DNA of 64,000 bases from Pseudomonas sp. RIT-PI-AD (GCF_025642785.1 NZ_JANZKU010000006.1:179247-243246), one strand, 5' to 3'; shown: positions 7,847 to 17,458, numbered from the stretch's first letter. Numbers and translations are program-made. Notes: generated from the sequence alone by a model not told the origin.

Positions 7847-9910
7847 TCAGAGCGTGGCCGGATTGGCCGCCGAGTTGAGACGGCGCGCCTGCTTGAGGAA
7901 CGCCGTGAGTTCCCGGGCGGGCAGCGGCTTGCTGTACAGGTAGCCCTGACCCTCGTTACAGCCCTGGGCGATGATGTAGTTCTCCTGCTCGAGGGTTTCC
8001 ACGCCCTCGGCGATCACCTGCATGCCGAGGCTCTTGCCCAGTTGGATGATGGCGCGAACGATGGTGGCGTCGTCCTCGTCCTCCAGCAGGTCCTGGACGA
8101 AGCTCTTGTCGATCTTGATCTTGTCCAGGGGCAGGCTCTTCAGGTAGCTCAGTGATGAGTATCCGGTACCGAAGTCATCGATGGCGATCAATGCACCGGA
8201 GCGGCGCAGGCTCAGCAGGTGCTGGGCGGCGGTGCTGATGTCTTCCATCAGGCCGGTTTCGGTGACTTCCAGCTCCAGGCTGCGCGGCGGCAGGCGATAC
8301 ATCTGCAGCAGGTTGTTGACCATCCGCGGCAGCTCGGCATGGTGCAACTGCACGGTGGACAGGTTCACCGCCATCCGCAGTTCGGTGAAGCCTTGGTCGT
8401 GCCATTCGCGCAGTTGCCGGCAGGCCTGGTCGAGGATCCATTCGCCGATGGCGATGATGCTGCCATTCTGTTCCGCCAGGGGAATGAACAGGTCCGGCGG
8501 CACCAGGCCGTGTTGCGGGTGTTGCCAGCGCAGCAAGGCCTCGATGCCCACCACGCGGTGGTCGCGGTAGTCCACCTGCGGCTGGTAGACCAGGTACAGT
8601 TCTCCGCGCGGCAAGGCTTCGCGCAGGTCCTTCTCCAAGGCCCGGCGGCGGCGCATTTCGCTGTCGACGCTGGCGATGTAGAACTGGTAGCGATTCCGCG
8701 AGCGGTTCTTCGCCAGGGTCATGGTCTGCTCGGCTTTCTGCAGCAGCTTCTCGGTGCTGTCGCCATCCTCCGGGAACAGGGTGATGCCGATGGTGGCGCG
8801 CAGCCGTACTTCCTGCTGTTCCAGGGCGAACGGCGCCTCGAGGTCGTCCAGCACGCTCTGGGCGAGTTCGGCCGCTTCGTAGGGTTGCTCGATATCGGCC
8901 TGGACCAGGGCGAACTGGTCGCCGCCCAGGCGAGCCAGGGCGCCCAGGCGCCCGCTGTGGGCGCGCAGGCGATCCGAAAGGGTGACCAGCAACTGGTCGC
9001 CGATCTGATAGCTGAATTGTTCGTTGATGCCCTTGAAGTCATCCAGGCCGACGCAGAGCACCGCGACCCGCCGCTGCATGCGCCCGGCGTTTTCGAGGAT
9101 CTGGTCGAGCTGCTGTTGCAATTGCTGGCGATTGGGCAGGCCGGTGAGGAAGTCGTATTGCGACATGCGCAACAAGCTGTTTTCCGCTTCCCGGCGCAGG
9201 TGGGTGTTGCGTTCGATGGAGGCCAGCAGGTCGTTGGCGGTGTTGATCCACAGCCCCAGTTCGTTCTTCTCGTTGCCCGGCAGCATGGGGAGCTTGTGTT
9301 CGCTGGGTCGATCCGGGTTGATGTTGCTCAGGTGCTCGATGATCTTCGACAGCGGCTTGGTCAGCAGCCAGTGATAGACCAGGTAGAGCACCATCCCCAG
9401 GGCCAGGGCTCGAAGGACCCCGGAGATGAAGATGATCACCGAGCTCATGACGAAATCTTCGCCGTAGGGCGCGGTGTCCAGGGTGATGCTGAGGTCGCCG
9501 TAGTACTCGCCGTAGGGCCCCTTGCCCACGAGGCGGGTGCTGAAGGTCTGTTCCTGGCCGAGGATCGGGTCGGTCAACCAGCGGGTGGGCAGGCTCGAAA
9601 GGGGCCGCTCCTTCTCCGCCAGCATCGGCTCGTTGGGGTGACCGATCGCGGCGACCCGCACCGACTCGTGCTGGAACAGGCCTTCGATGACCTGCATGCC
9701 CATCTCCCGGTCCAGGCTGTACACCGCCTGGGTCGAGGGGTCGCGAAACATCCCGAGGATCCGGTGCGCATCGTTGGCCACGGCCTGCCGGGACTTGTAG
9801 ACGTCCAGAACGATCTGCGCGCAACTCAACAGCACTCCTACCACCAAGGCCGAGAGCAACACCACGCGCAGCAATTTCAGCGACAGGCTGTGTTTGAGTT
9901 CCAGCTTCAA
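7847..9910 (-). CDS. bifA: Cyclic-di-GMP phosphodiesterase BifA (degenerate GGDEF-EAL)
   Basis: A 687-aa inner-membrane protein. It has an N-terminal membrane segment (about residues 11-33), a periplasmic sensor region, a second membrane segment near 165-185, a HAMP-like linker, then a GGDEF domain whose signature is GGDQF (about 329-333, degenerate) and an EAL domain with an intact EALLRWQHP (from about 457) and DDFGTGYSSL. This is the BifA pattern: EAL degrades c-di-GMP, while the altered GGDEF is thought to be regulatory. It opposes biofilm formation and supports swarming. The start codon is TTG at 9908-9910 with AGGAG seven bases upstream. It is convergent with the GIDE-like gene. Confidence 0.93.
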   Translation of the reverse strand: MKLELKHSLSLKLLRVVLLSALVVGVLLSCAQIVLDVYKSRQAVANDAHRILGMFRDPSTQAVYSLDREMGMQVIEGLFQHESVRVAAIGHPNEPMLAEKERPLSSLPTRWLTDPILGQEQTFSTRLVGKGPYGEYYGDLSITLDTAPYGEDFVMSSVIIFISGVLRALALGMVLYLVYHWLLTKPLSKIIEHLSNINPDRPSEHKLPMLPGNEKNELGLWINTANDLLASIERNTHLRREAENSLLRMSQYDFLTGLPNRQQLQQQLDQILENAGRMQRRVAVLCVGLDDFKGINEQFSYQIGDQLLVTLSDRLRAHSGRLGALARLGGDQFALVQADIEQPYEAAELAQSVLDDLEAPFALEQQEVRLRATIGITLFPEDGDSTEKLLQKAEQTMTLAKNRSRNRYQFYIASVDSEMRRRRALEKDLREALPRGELYLVYQPQVDYRDHRVVGIEALLRWQHPQHGLVPPDLFIPLAEQNGSIIAIGEWILDQACRQLREWHDQGFTELRMAVNLSTVQLHHAELPRMVNNLLQMYRLPPRSLELEVTETGLMEDISTAAQHLLSLRRSGALIAIDDFGTGYSSLSYLKSLPLDKIKIDKSFVQDLLEDEDDATIVRAIIQLGKSLGMQVIAEGVETLEQENYIIAQGCNEGQGYLYSKPLPARELTAFLKQARRLNSAANPATL

Positions 9911-10139
9911 GTAGAACTCCTTGTTCGATGCCGGAGGGGTATCAGACCGATGTGAGTATTGGCAAACAGATGTAAGCCGTCAAAGGGCCATTACACCGGT
10001 GGCCCGTTTCATCGATCCAGCGCGTACGCTGGGAGAATAACGCCGCCTCGGGCATGTGTCGCCCATGGCGGTGCGACAGGTGAACGCAGGCTTAAGGCAG
10101 GAAGGGCGACACTGGGTGCGAAGACGGAGGGTACGAAAA

Positions 10140-10167
10140 AAGAAACCCGGCGTAGGCCGGGTTTCTT
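10140..10167 (-). terminator. sodB rho-independent terminator
   Basis: Twelve-base arms (10140-10151 and 10156-10167) with a GTAG loop, followed on the minus strand by a T-run (the A-run at 10136-10141 on the plus strand). It lies 18 bp past the sodB stop. Confidence 0.85.
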
Positions 10168-10184
10168 CGAGCGGTCTGGCAGGA

Positions 10185-10766
10185 TCAGGCGGCGTAGTTC
10201 TTGGCCACGAAGTCCCAGTTCACCAGGTTCCAGAATGCCTCGACATACTTCGGACGCAGGTTGCGGTAGTCGATGTAGTAGGCGTGCTCCCAGACGTCCA
10301 CGGTCAGCAGCGGGGTGTCGCCGCTGGTGAGCGGGTTGCCGGCGCCGATGGTGCTGGCCAGGGCCAGGGAGCCGTCGGCCTTCTTCACCAGCCAGGCCCA
10401 GCCGGAGCCGAAGGTGCCGATGGCGGTCTTGGTCAGCTCTTCCTTGAACTTGTCGAAGGAGCCGAAGGCGGCGTTGATGGCTTCCGCCAGCGCGCCGGTG
10501 GGCTGGCCGCCGCCATTGGGCGTCAGGCAGTTCCAGTAGAAGGTGTGGTTCCACACCTGTGCGGCATTGTTGAAGATGCCGCCCGAAGAGGTCTTGATGA
10601 TCTCTTCCAGGCTCTTGCCTTCGAACTCGGTCCCCGGGATCAGGTTGTTCAAGTTCACCACGTAGGTGTTGTGGTGCTTGTCGTGATGGTATTCCAGGGT
10701 TTCGGCGGAGAGGTGCGGCTCGAGGGCATTCTTTTCGTAAGGCAACGGCGGCAATTCGAAAGCCAT
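10185..10766 (-). CDS. sodB: Iron superoxide dismutase
   Basis: A 193-aa cytoplasmic enzyme that dismutates superoxide to hydrogen peroxide and oxygen. Metal ligands are visible in [12 protein letters not shown] (first His), VWNHTFYW (second His) and [11 protein letters not shown] (Asp and last His). The [10 protein letters not shown] and FGSGWAWLV blocks favour the Fe form over the Mn form. The start ATG is preceded by GAAGGAGAT. It stands alone between bifA and an argO-like exporter and has its own terminator. In pseudomonads sodB is held up by iron and repressed through Fur-controlled small RNAs when iron is scarce. The sites were not identified here. Confidence 0.96.
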   Translation of the reverse strand: MAFELPPLPYEKNALEPHLSAETLEYHHDKHHNTYVVNLNNLIPGTEFEGKSLEEIIKTSSGGIFNNAAQVWNHTFYWNCLTPNGGGQPTGALAEAINAAFGSFDKFKEELTKTAIGTFGSGWAWLVKKADGSLALASTIGAGNPLTSGDTPLLTVDVWEHAYYIDYRNLRPKYVEAFWNLVNWDFVAKNYAA

Positions 10767-10989
10767 GATCTATCTCCTTCTCAGGTCAGGATATTTTGCG
10801 ACGAGCGCGAGGCCGTTCACGGGCGGCCAATGTGCGGCTGGTGAGTTTGTACTCTTCTGGCCGCGAACCCCGGATCATAGCATCCGACCTGCGGCATAAC
10901 CACGCGGCAACTGTATGGAAAAGCCGATGGCAAAGGGCTCGCCGGCCTTTCGCCGATGCTTTCCCCAAAGGCGTCGGGAGCGCAAAACG

Positions 10990-11592
10990 CTAGTCGCCCA
11001 GAAGGAGCTGGAACGCCACCCCGAACATCATCAGCGCGACGCTCAGGTCGAGCAGGCGCCAGGTGAGCGGGCGGGCCAGCCAGGGCGCCAGCCGGGACGC
11101 GCCGAGCGCCAGGCCGAAGAACCAGATCAGCGAAGCGCTGGTGGCACCGGCCGCGTAGGCGGCCAGCGAGGCCTGCTGGACACCGAGCGAGCCGATCAGC
11201 AGGACGGTATCGAGGTAGACGTGGGGGTTGAGCAAGGTGATCGCCAGGGTCGACAGCAGCACCGCGGTGCGCGAATGACTGCGGCTCTCGCCGGCACGCT
11301 CCAGCCCTTGGGGGCGCCAAGCGCGCAGCAGCGCCTTGACGCCGTAGCCGAGCAGGAAAAGGATGCCGCCGCCACGAACCAGACCCAGCAGCGTGGGGCT
11401 CTCGGTGAGCAGGCGGGCCACGCCGAAGACCCCGGCGCAGATCAGCAAGGCATCGCACAGCACGCAGACCGCCGCCACCATCAGGTGGTGCTCGTGGCGC
11501 AAGGCCTGGCCGAGGACGAACGCGTTCTGGGCGCCTATGGCGATGATCAGTCCCGCGCAGACCAGCATCCCGTTGAGGTAGCTCTGCCACAT
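10990..11592 (-). CDS. argO: LysE/ArgO family amino-acid exporter
   Basis: A 200-aa polytopic membrane protein starting MWQSYLNGMLVCAGLIIAIGAQNAFVLGQ, with the LysE-family signature GAQNAFVLGQ and about six hydrophobic segments. A farther upstream ATG exists, but this start places the first membrane helix correctly. It is divergent from a LysR-type gene whose closest known function is ArgP, the lysine/arginine-sensing activator of argO. That layout supports basic amino-acid export. The symbol rests on family plus neighbourhood and the substrate was not shown. Confidence 0.85.
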   Translation of the reverse strand: MWQSYLNGMLVCAGLIIAIGAQNAFVLGQALRHEHHLMVAAVCVLCDALLICAGVFGVARLLTESPTLLGLVRGGGILFLLGYGVKALLRAWRPQGLERAGESRSHSRTAVLLSTLAITLLNPHVYLDTVLLIGSLGVQQASLAAYAAGATSASLIWFFGLALGASRLAPWLARPLTWRLLDLSVALMMFGVAFQLLLGD

Positions 11593-11785
11593 GGCGTCAG
11601 GACTCCCCCGGGCGGGAGGGCCGGTCGGGCCCGCGACAGGGCGCGGCAAGGTGGAACGAAGGCGTGGGGGCGTGACGGGACATGGGGGCGGCTCCGAGTG
11701 AAATCGAGCGCACCTTGGCAGTTCTGCTGGTATAAGCGAAACGAATCCTCCTGATCATGCATTAGTTAAATTCATAAGGGGTCTC

Positions 11786-12679
11786 GTGTTCGATTACAAA
11801 TTGCTCGCCGCCCTGGCGGCGGTGGTGGAGCAGGCCGGCTTCGAGCGGGCTGCGCAGGCGTTGGGCCTGTCGCAATCGGCGGTTTCCCAGCGGATCAAGT
11901 TGCTCGAGGCCCGGATCGGGCAGCCGGTGCTGGTGCGCGCCACACCGCCGACCCCGACGGAAGTCGGCCGACGCCTGCTCAACCACGTGCAGCAGGTACG
12001 CCTGCTGGAGCGCGACCTGCAGGGCCAGGTGCCGGCGTTGGACGAGGGCGGATCGCCGGAGCGCCTGCGCATCGCGCTGAATGCCGACAGCCTGGCGACC
12101 TGGTGGGCTTCGGCGAGCGCGGCGTTCTGCGCCGAACGCCGGGTGCTGCTCGACCTGGTGGTGGAGGACCAGGATGTCGGGCTGCGGCGCATGCGCGCCG
12201 GCGAGGTGGCCGGTTGCCTCTGCGGCTCCGAGCGGCCGGTGTCCGGAGCACGCAGCCTTCCGCTGGGCGCCATGCGCTACCGCGCGGTGGCGAGCCCCGC
12301 GTTCATGGCCCGGCATTTTCCCCAGGGGCTGCGGAAGGACCGCCTGGCGGCGGTGCCGGCGATCGTGTTCGGCTCCGATGACCAGCTCCAGCATCGCTAC
12401 CTGGCGGCGTTGGGCATCGGGGGCGGTTTTCTGCATCACCTGTGCCCGTCGGCGGACGGCTTCTTCAGGCTCGCCCTGGCGGGGATCGGCTGGGGCCTGG
12501 TGCCGGAGCTGCAGGCGCGCACGGCGCTGGCCGCTGGCGAGCTGCTGGAGCTGCTGCCGGAGCGGCCGATCGACGTGCCGCTGTATTGGCACCACTGGCG
12601 TAACGGCGGCGATTTGCTGGCGAGCCTCACCGAGCACCTGCGCCGGCAGGCGCCGGCCTGGTTGGTGCCGCCGGCATGA
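11786..12679 (+). CDS. argP: LysR-type regulator, ArgP (IciA) family
   Basis: A 297-aa LysR regulator with a GTG start at 11786 preceded by AAGGGG. The N-terminal winged helix-turn-helix is clear: EQAGFERAAQALGLSQSAVSQRIKLLEARIGQPVLVR. The remainder is the effector-binding domain. ArgP homologues sense lysine and arginine and activate export genes. The exporter lies immediately divergent, with 193 bp of shared control region. The AT-rich stretch at 11750-11780 is the likely promoter region. Confidence 0.88.
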   Translation: MFDYKLLAALAAVVEQAGFERAAQALGLSQSAVSQRIKLLEARIGQPVLVRATPPTPTEVGRRLLNHVQQVRLLERDLQGQVPALDEGGSPERLRIALNADSLATWWASASAAFCAERRVLLDLVVEDQDVGLRRMRAGEVAGCLCGSERPVSGARSLPLGAMRYRAVASPAFMARHFPQGLRKDRLAAVPAIVFGSDDQLQHRYLAALGIGGGFLHHLCPSADGFFRLALAGIGWGLVPELQARTALAAGELLELLPERPIDVPLYWHHWRNGGDLLASLTEHLRRQAPAWLVPPA

Positions 12680-12779
12680 AAAGCGCCGCTCGACCGCAAT
12701 GGCCTCGGGTTTGGCTCGCAACGCCAGGGCGGGCGGTTCGTCGCGCTGGTAGAGTCAGCCGCTGGCTGAGGAGAGCGAT

Positions 12780-13769
12780 ATGAAGATTCTGGTGACCGGG
12801 GCGAGTGGCTTCATCGGCGGACGCTTCGCGCGTTTTGCGCTGGAGCAGGGGTTCGGCGTGCGCATCAACGGGCGTCGGGTGGATGCGGCGCGCGAGCTCC
12901 GTGCGGCCGGCGCGGAGTACCTGCCGGGCGACCTGGGCGACCCCGCGTTCGCCAGGCGCTTGTGTAGCGATATCGAGATGGTGGTGCACTGCGCCGGCTC
13001 GGTGGGCGTCTGGGGTCGCTACGCGCAGTTCCACCAGGCCAACGTCGAGGTGACCGAGAACTTGGTGGAAGCCTGCCTGAAGCAAAGGGTCCGCCGCCTG
13101 GTACACCTGTCCTCGCCGTCGATCTACTTCGACGGCCACAGCCACCTCGGCATCCGCGAAGAGCAGGTGCCCCGGCGCTTCGCCGATCACTACGGCAAGA
13201 CCAAGTTCCTGGCCGAGCGCAAGGTGTTCGCCGCCGAGGAGTTCGGCCTGGAGACGATCCTGCTGCGTCCGCGCTTCGTCACGGGCGCCGGCGATACCAG
13301 CATCTTCCCGCGGTTGATCGCGATGCAGCGCAAGGGGCGCCTGGCGATCGTCGGCGAGGGTCTCAACCGCGCCGACTTCACCAGCGTGCAGAACCTCAAC
13401 GAGGCGATCCTGTGCGCGTTGCTGGCCACCGGAGAGGCGCTGGGCAAGGCCTACAACATCAGCAACGGGCAGCCCGTCCCGCTCTGGGACGTGGTCAACT
13501 ACGTGATGCGCCGCCTCGACCTGCCGCCGGTGACCCGGCATGTGCCCCTGGCGCCCATGCAGTGGGCGGCGACCCTCAACGAGACGCTCTGCCGCCTGCT
13601 GCCGGGACGGCCGGAGCCGGCGCTTTCCCGGCTCGGCGTCGCGGTGATGGCGAAGGACTTCACCCTGGACATCGGGCGTGCCCGCCAGTACCTCGGCTAT
13701 GAGCCGCGCGTCAGCCTATGGAACGCGCTCGACGAGTTCTGCGACGACTGGAAGGCACGCCAGCGCTGA
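12780..13769 (+). CDS. NAD(P)-dependent epimerase/3-beta-HSD-like SDR
   Basis: A 329-aa extended short-chain dehydrogenase. The dinucleotide-binding motif is at the N-terminus (VTGASGFIGGRFA, glycines near residues 7-13), followed by HCAGSVGVWGRY and the catalytic Y-x-x-x-K in DHYGKTKFLAERKV (about residues 138-142), with the upstream serine in HLSSPSIYFDG. The overall pattern resembles 3-beta-hydroxysteroid dehydrogenase/isomerase-like members that act on sugars or isoprenoids. The substrate is unknown. Start ATG follows GAGGAGAGCGAT. Stands 100 bp after the LysR gene and converges with a small unknown gene. Confidence 0.85.
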   Translation: MKILVTGASGFIGGRFARFALEQGFGVRINGRRVDAARELRAAGAEYLPGDLGDPAFARRLCSDIEMVVHCAGSVGVWGRYAQFHQANVEVTENLVEACLKQRVRRLVHLSSPSIYFDGHSHLGIREEQVPRRFADHYGKTKFLAERKVFAAEEFGLETILLRPRFVTGAGDTSIFPRLIAMQRKGRLAIVGEGLNRADFTSVQNLNEAILCALLATGEALGKAYNISNGQPVPLWDVVNYVMRRLDLPPVTRHVPLAPMQWAATLNETLCRLLPGRPEPALSRLGVAVMAKDFTLDIGRARQYLGYEPRVSLWNALDEFCDDWKARQR

Positions 13770-13771
13770 TT

Positions 13772-14035
13772 TCATCCGCGCAGCGGGCCGGCGTACTGAG
13801 TGTACTTCTCAATCAATTGCTCTTCGGTCAGCGCGGGTGCCGCGACCTGCGTGCCGCTGAGTTCGGCGAGGCGTTCGCCGAGCGCCTGGGTATCGGGATT
13901 TTCCGACTGGCCGCAGGCGGCCAGCATGGCCGTGATCGCGTCCGCCTGATTGAGGCGGATATCCAGCGCCTGTTCCTCGCGTAACCGGCGGCGTATCGCC
14001 TGCATGCAATCCAGTACTGCCTTGGTCAATTCCAT
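13772..14035 (-). CDS. Hypothetical protein, 87 aa
   Basis: A small soluble helical protein, MELTKAVLDCMQAIRRRLREEQ..., with no signal peptide, membrane segment or recognisable motif. It ends two bases from the stop of the converging SDR gene. Codon use and GC are like the neighbours, which supports a real gene. A conserved hypothetical gene lies at this place in P. aeruginosa as I remember the order. Function unknown. Confidence 0.65.
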   Translation of the reverse strand: MELTKAVLDCMQAIRRRLREEQALDIRLNQADAITAMLAACGQSENPDTQALGERLAELSGTQVAAPALTEEQLIEKYTQYAGPLRG

Positions 14036-14354
14036 GCGCTATCCCCCTGTTCGAAGAATGCCGGCAGGGCCGGCGTGTCGGGTGGCTCGCCGCGTTCGAC
14101 CGGAGTCGCGCGTGCGCGCCGGGCGGCATGTTCGGATCTGGTGCCCGTTATGCGCCGAATGCCCACCGGAGCCGGTCAGCAATTCGCGTACCAGTTCACA
14201 AAAACCCTTTGTTCTGGCTGTGCGGCGGGAACCCGCTCCGGCTCGGCGCCGTTGCGGTGCAGCTCGCACCGCCTTGGCGCGAAACTGCTGGGCGCCGTGT
14301 GGAATCGGTATACTGCGCGCCCATCGCTGTTGAGCGTTCTTCCGAAGGTTTCCC
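14036..14354. other. Divergent intergenic region, 319 bp
   Basis: Gene-free interval between the divergent 87-aa gene and the 274-aa coiled-coil gene. It must hold both promoters. No clear operator, repeat or RNA gene was seen. Open frames through it are unlikely in composition. Confidence 0.4.
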
Positions 14355-15179
14355 ATGCGCAACGATGCTTTCGACGAGCTGGACGATGTGCCCAGCCTGA
14401 CCACCGATGTACGCGACCGCGAGCTGGGTCCGCTTCATTCGGCCGCGGACGCCCCGGCAGGCTATGGCCGCGCCGTCGACGCCCGGCCGCGCGGGCCCGC
14501 GACCGGGCCGCTGTGGGCACTGATCGGAGCCTTGGTGATCGCCCTGGGCGGTCTCGGGTGGTGGAGCTTCCAGCAGATATCCCTGATGGAGCAGCAACTG
14601 GTGGCGACCCAGGAGAGCTTCGCCCGCATCAGCGAGGAAGCCGCCGGCCGCATCCAGGACATCAGCGGCAAGGTGGTGGCGACGGAATCCAACGTCACCA
14701 GCGGCAGCGAAGCCCTGAAGCTGAGGGTCAAGCAGTTGGAAGGCAAGTTGGCCGAGCTTGGCACCCAGCAACAAGGGGCGCTCGGCCAGCAGGACGGAGT
14801 GGACAAGCGCCTGGAACAACTGGCTGCGGACGTGAAGGCGCAGCAGGACGCCAATGCCCAGCTCGACGCCCGTCTCAAGGCGCTGACCGAGGCCCAGGAC
14901 AAATTCTCGGCCGCCGGCCAGGCGGCGCTGGCCCAGTTGGATACGCAGCTCAAGGCCCTGTCCGCGGAGATCGCGGGCCTGAAGAAACAGGGCGACCCGA
15001 CCCAGGCCATCGCCCGCCTCGAGCAGGATCTTCTGGTGTTGCGCAGCGAAATGGATAGCCGTCCGACGGCCAGCAACAGCACCGCCGAATTCGATGCGTT
15101 CCGCGGCCAGGTGACCCGTAACATCAGTGCCTTGCAAAGCCAGGTGCAGAACCTGCAGCAACAGCTCAACAACCGCTGA
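14355..15179 (+). CDS. Membrane-anchored coiled-coil protein, 274 aa
   Basis: The first 50 residues are polar and acidic, then a single membrane segment (PLWALIGALVIALGGLGWWSF, about residues 54-74). The remaining 200 residues are Gln/Ala/Leu/Lys-rich heptads (for example RVKQLEGKLAELGTQQQGAL) predicting a long periplasmic coiled coil. The topology is a bitopic inner-membrane protein with its N-terminus inside. No enzyme motif. Such proteins are often annotated as ATPase-like or chromosome-segregation-like only because of the coiled coil, and that should not be taken as function. A bidirectional terminator follows. Confidence 0.75.
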   Translation: MRNDAFDELDDVPSLTTDVRDRELGPLHSAADAPAGYGRAVDARPRGPATGPLWALIGALVIALGGLGWWSFQQISLMEQQLVATQESFARISEEAAGRIQDISGKVVATESNVTSGSEALKLRVKQLEGKLAELGTQQQGALGQQDGVDKRLEQLAADVKAQQDANAQLDARLKALTEAQDKFSAAGQAALAQLDTQLKALSAEIAGLKKQGDPTQAIARLEQDLLVLRSEMDSRPTASNSTAEFDAFRGQVTRNISALQSQVQNLQQQLNNR

Positions 15180-15191
15180 GGCGGCCGATAT

Positions 15192-15219
15192 GAAAAACCC
15201 CGCCGAGGCGGGGTTTTTC
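15192..15219. terminator. Bidirectional terminator between the coiled-coil gene and xenB
   Basis: Arms GAAAAACCCCGC and GCGGGGTTTTTC around a short loop give a perfect GC stem flanked by an A-run on the left and a T-run on the right, so it can stop transcription from both converging genes. Confidence 0.9.
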
Positions 15220-15227
15220 ATGGGCGG

Positions 15228-16277
15228 TCACAGGCGTGGATAGTCGATGTAACCGACTGGGCCGGCGCCGTAGAAGGTCTCCGGATGCGGTTCGTTCAAT
15301 GCCGCGTCCTGCGCGAGGCGCGCCGGCAGGTCGGGGTTGGCGATGAAGTCCTTGCCGAAGGCCACCGCATCGGCCTTGCCGCTTTCCAGCCAGGCCGTCG
15401 CGCTTTGTTTGGTGAAGCCTTCGTTGGCGATGAACACACCGCCGAATTCCTTCTTCAAACGCGGCACCAGGCTGTCGTCGGCGGCATGCTCGCGGGCGCA
15501 GATGAACGCCACGCCGCGTTTGCCCAGCTCGCGCGCCACATAGGCGAAGGTCTCGGCGCGGTTGGAGTCGCCCATGTCATGGGCGTCCGCACGCGGGGCC
15601 AGGTGCATACCGACGCGTCCGGCGCCCCATACGGAAATCACCGCATCGGTCACTTCCAGCAGCAGGCGCGCGCGATTCTCCAGGGAGCCGCCATAGCGAT
15701 CGGTGCGCGTGTTGGTGCTGTCCTGGAGGAACTGGTCGAGCAAATAGCCATTGGCGCCGTGGATCTCGACGCCGTCGAAACCGGCGGCCTTGGCGTTCTC
15801 GGCGCCGCTACGATAAGCCTCGACGATGTCGGCGATTTCCTCGGTCTCCAGGGCGCGCGGGGTGACGTAGCCACGCTGCGGGCGGACCAGGCTGACGTGG
15901 CCTTCGGGCTTGATGGCGCTGGGCGCCACCGGCGTTTCGCCATCCAGGTAGATCGGGTCGGAAATCCGCCCGACGTGCCAGAGTTGCAGCATGATCCGGC
16001 CGCCGTTGGCGTGTACCGCCTTGGTCACGCCGAGCCAACCCTGCACCTGTTCGTCCGACCAGATGCCGGGCGTGTCCGGATAGCCCACCCCCATCGGCGT
16101 CACCGAAGTGGCCTCGCTGAGGATCAGGCCGGCCGAGGCGCGCTGGGTGTAGTACTCGGCCATCAGCGCGTTCGGCACGCGGCCCTGGTCGGCACGGCAG
16201 CGGGTCAGCGGCGCCATGATGATGCGGTTGGGAAGTTCGAGGTCGCCGATCTTGATCGGGTCGAAAAGCGTGGGCAT
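15228..16277 (-). CDS. xenB: Old yellow enzyme-family xenobiotic reductase
   Basis: A 349-aa FMN oxidoreductase that reduces activated alkenes and nitro compounds with NADPH. Typical blocks are PNRIIMAPLTRCRAD near the start, LQLWHVGR, DGVEIHGANGYLLDQFL (the substrate His/Asn pair), NTRTDRYGGSLENRARLLLE and VAFGKDFIANPDL at the phosphate site. The start at 16277 has GGAGA upstream. It lies 17 bp after pyeM on the same strand, matching the pyeR-pyeM-xenB operon known in P. aeruginosa. NemA/OYE relatives are close, and the symbol leans on the neighbourhood. Confidence 0.92.
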   Translation of the reverse strand: MPTLFDPIKIGDLELPNRIIMAPLTRCRADQGRVPNALMAEYYTQRASAGLILSEATSVTPMGVGYPDTPGIWSDEQVQGWLGVTKAVHANGGRIMLQLWHVGRISDPIYLDGETPVAPSAIKPEGHVSLVRPQRGYVTPRALETEEIADIVEAYRSGAENAKAAGFDGVEIHGANGYLLDQFLQDSTNTRTDRYGGSLENRARLLLEVTDAVISVWGAGRVGMHLAPRADAHDMGDSNRAETFAYVARELGKRGVAFICAREHAADDSLVPRLKKEFGGVFIANEGFTKQSATAWLESGKADAVAFGKDFIANPDLPARLAQDAALNEPHPETFYGAGPVGYIDYPRL

Positions 16278-16294
16278 GAAGGAATCTCCGTTGA

Positions 16295-17458
16295 TTAATC
16301 GAGAGCCGCGATGGGCTCGGGCTTGCGTTGACTGAAGGTCAGCAGGGTGGCGAGCAGGGCGAGCGCGGCCAGGCCCGCGGCCGCCAGGGGAACTCGGGTC
16401 AGGCCGTAGCCTTCGCTGAGCACCAGGCCGCCGACCCAGGCACCGAGGGCGTTGCCCACGTTGAAGGCGCCGATGTTCAGGGTCGAGACCAGATTGGGCG
16501 CTCCCTGGCCGAAGGCGACCACGTTCACCTGCAAGGCCGGTACGGCGGCGAAGGCGGCCACGGCCCAGAGGAACAGGGTGACCTCGGTGGCGATCAGCGA
16601 CTGGCTGGTCCAGCTCAGGGCCGCGGAAATCAGCGCCAGGACGGCGAAGACCCCGACCAGGGTATGCATCAGGCTGCGGTCGGCCATGCGGCCGCCCAGC
16701 ACGTTGCCGAGGGTCAGGCCGAGACCGATCAGCAGCAGGGTCCAGGTCACGCCCCGCGGCGATACGCCGGTGACCTGGCCGAGCAGCGGCGCGACGTAGG
16801 TGAACAGGCAGAACATCGCCGCGGCGAACAACACGGTGCTGCCGAGGGCCAGCCACAGGCCGGCGCCGCCGAGGGCGGCGAGCTCGCTGCGCAGGTCGGC
16901 CTTCTCTTCATCGGCCTTATCCGGCAGCACCCGCCACAGGCCGACGAGGGCCGCCACGCCGAGCAACGTCACGCACCAGAAGGTCGAGCGCCAGCCGGCG
17001 GCCTGGCCGAGGGCGGTGCCCAGGGGCACGCCGAGCACGTTGGCCAGGGTCAGCCCGGTGAACATCAGGGCCACCGCCGATGCGCGGCGATTGGCCGGGA
17101 CCAGGCTGGCGGCGACCACCGAGCCGATGCCGAAGAACGCGCCATGGCAGAGCGCGGTGACCACCCGCGCGATCATCAGCAGGCCGTAATCGGCGGCCAG
17201 GGCGCAGAACAGGTTGCCGCCGATGAAGACCCCCATCAGCGCCAGCAGCGCCCGCTTGCGCGGCAGTCGAGCGGTGGCCATGGCCATGAAGGGCGCGCCC
17301 AGGGCGACGCCCAGCGCATAACCGGTGACCAGCCAGCCCGCGCCGGGTATGGAGACGCCCAGATTGGCGGCGACATCCGGCAACAGGCCCATGATGACGA
17401 ACTCGGTGGTGCCGATGGCGAACGCGGAGAGGGCGAGGATGAGTAGCGAGGGAGGCAT
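16295..17458 (-). CDS. pyeM: MFS efflux transporter, PyeM-like
   Basis: A 387-aa protein with about twelve hydrophobic segments and the major-facilitator layout of the AraJ/DHA1 type (MPPSLLILALSAFAIGTTEFVIMGLLPDVA; the loop MAMATARLPRKRAL after the second helix). Drug- or sugar-efflux type transporters share this N-terminus. It lies between an ArsR-type repressor gene (48 bp upstream) and xenB (17 bp downstream), the pyeR-pyeM-xenB arrangement, where expression is controlled by PyeR. The exported substrate is unknown. Confidence 0.88.
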   Translation of the reverse strand: MPPSLLILALSAFAIGTTEFVIMGLLPDVAANLGVSIPGAGWLVTGYALGVALGAPFMAMATARLPRKRALLALMGVFIGGNLFCALAADYGLLMIARVVTALCHGAFFGIGSVVAASLVPANRRASAVALMFTGLTLANVLGVPLGTALGQAAGWRSTFWCVTLLGVAALVGLWRVLPDKADEEKADLRSELAALGGAGLWLALGSTVLFAAAMFCLFTYVAPLLGQVTGVSPRGVTWTLLLIGLGLTLGNVLGGRMADRSLMHTLVGVFAVLALISAALSWTSQSLIATEVTLFLWAVAAFAAVPALQVNVVAFGQGAPNLVSTLNIGAFNVGNALGAWVGGLVLSEGYGLTRVPLAAAGLAALALLATLLTFSQRKPEPIAALD

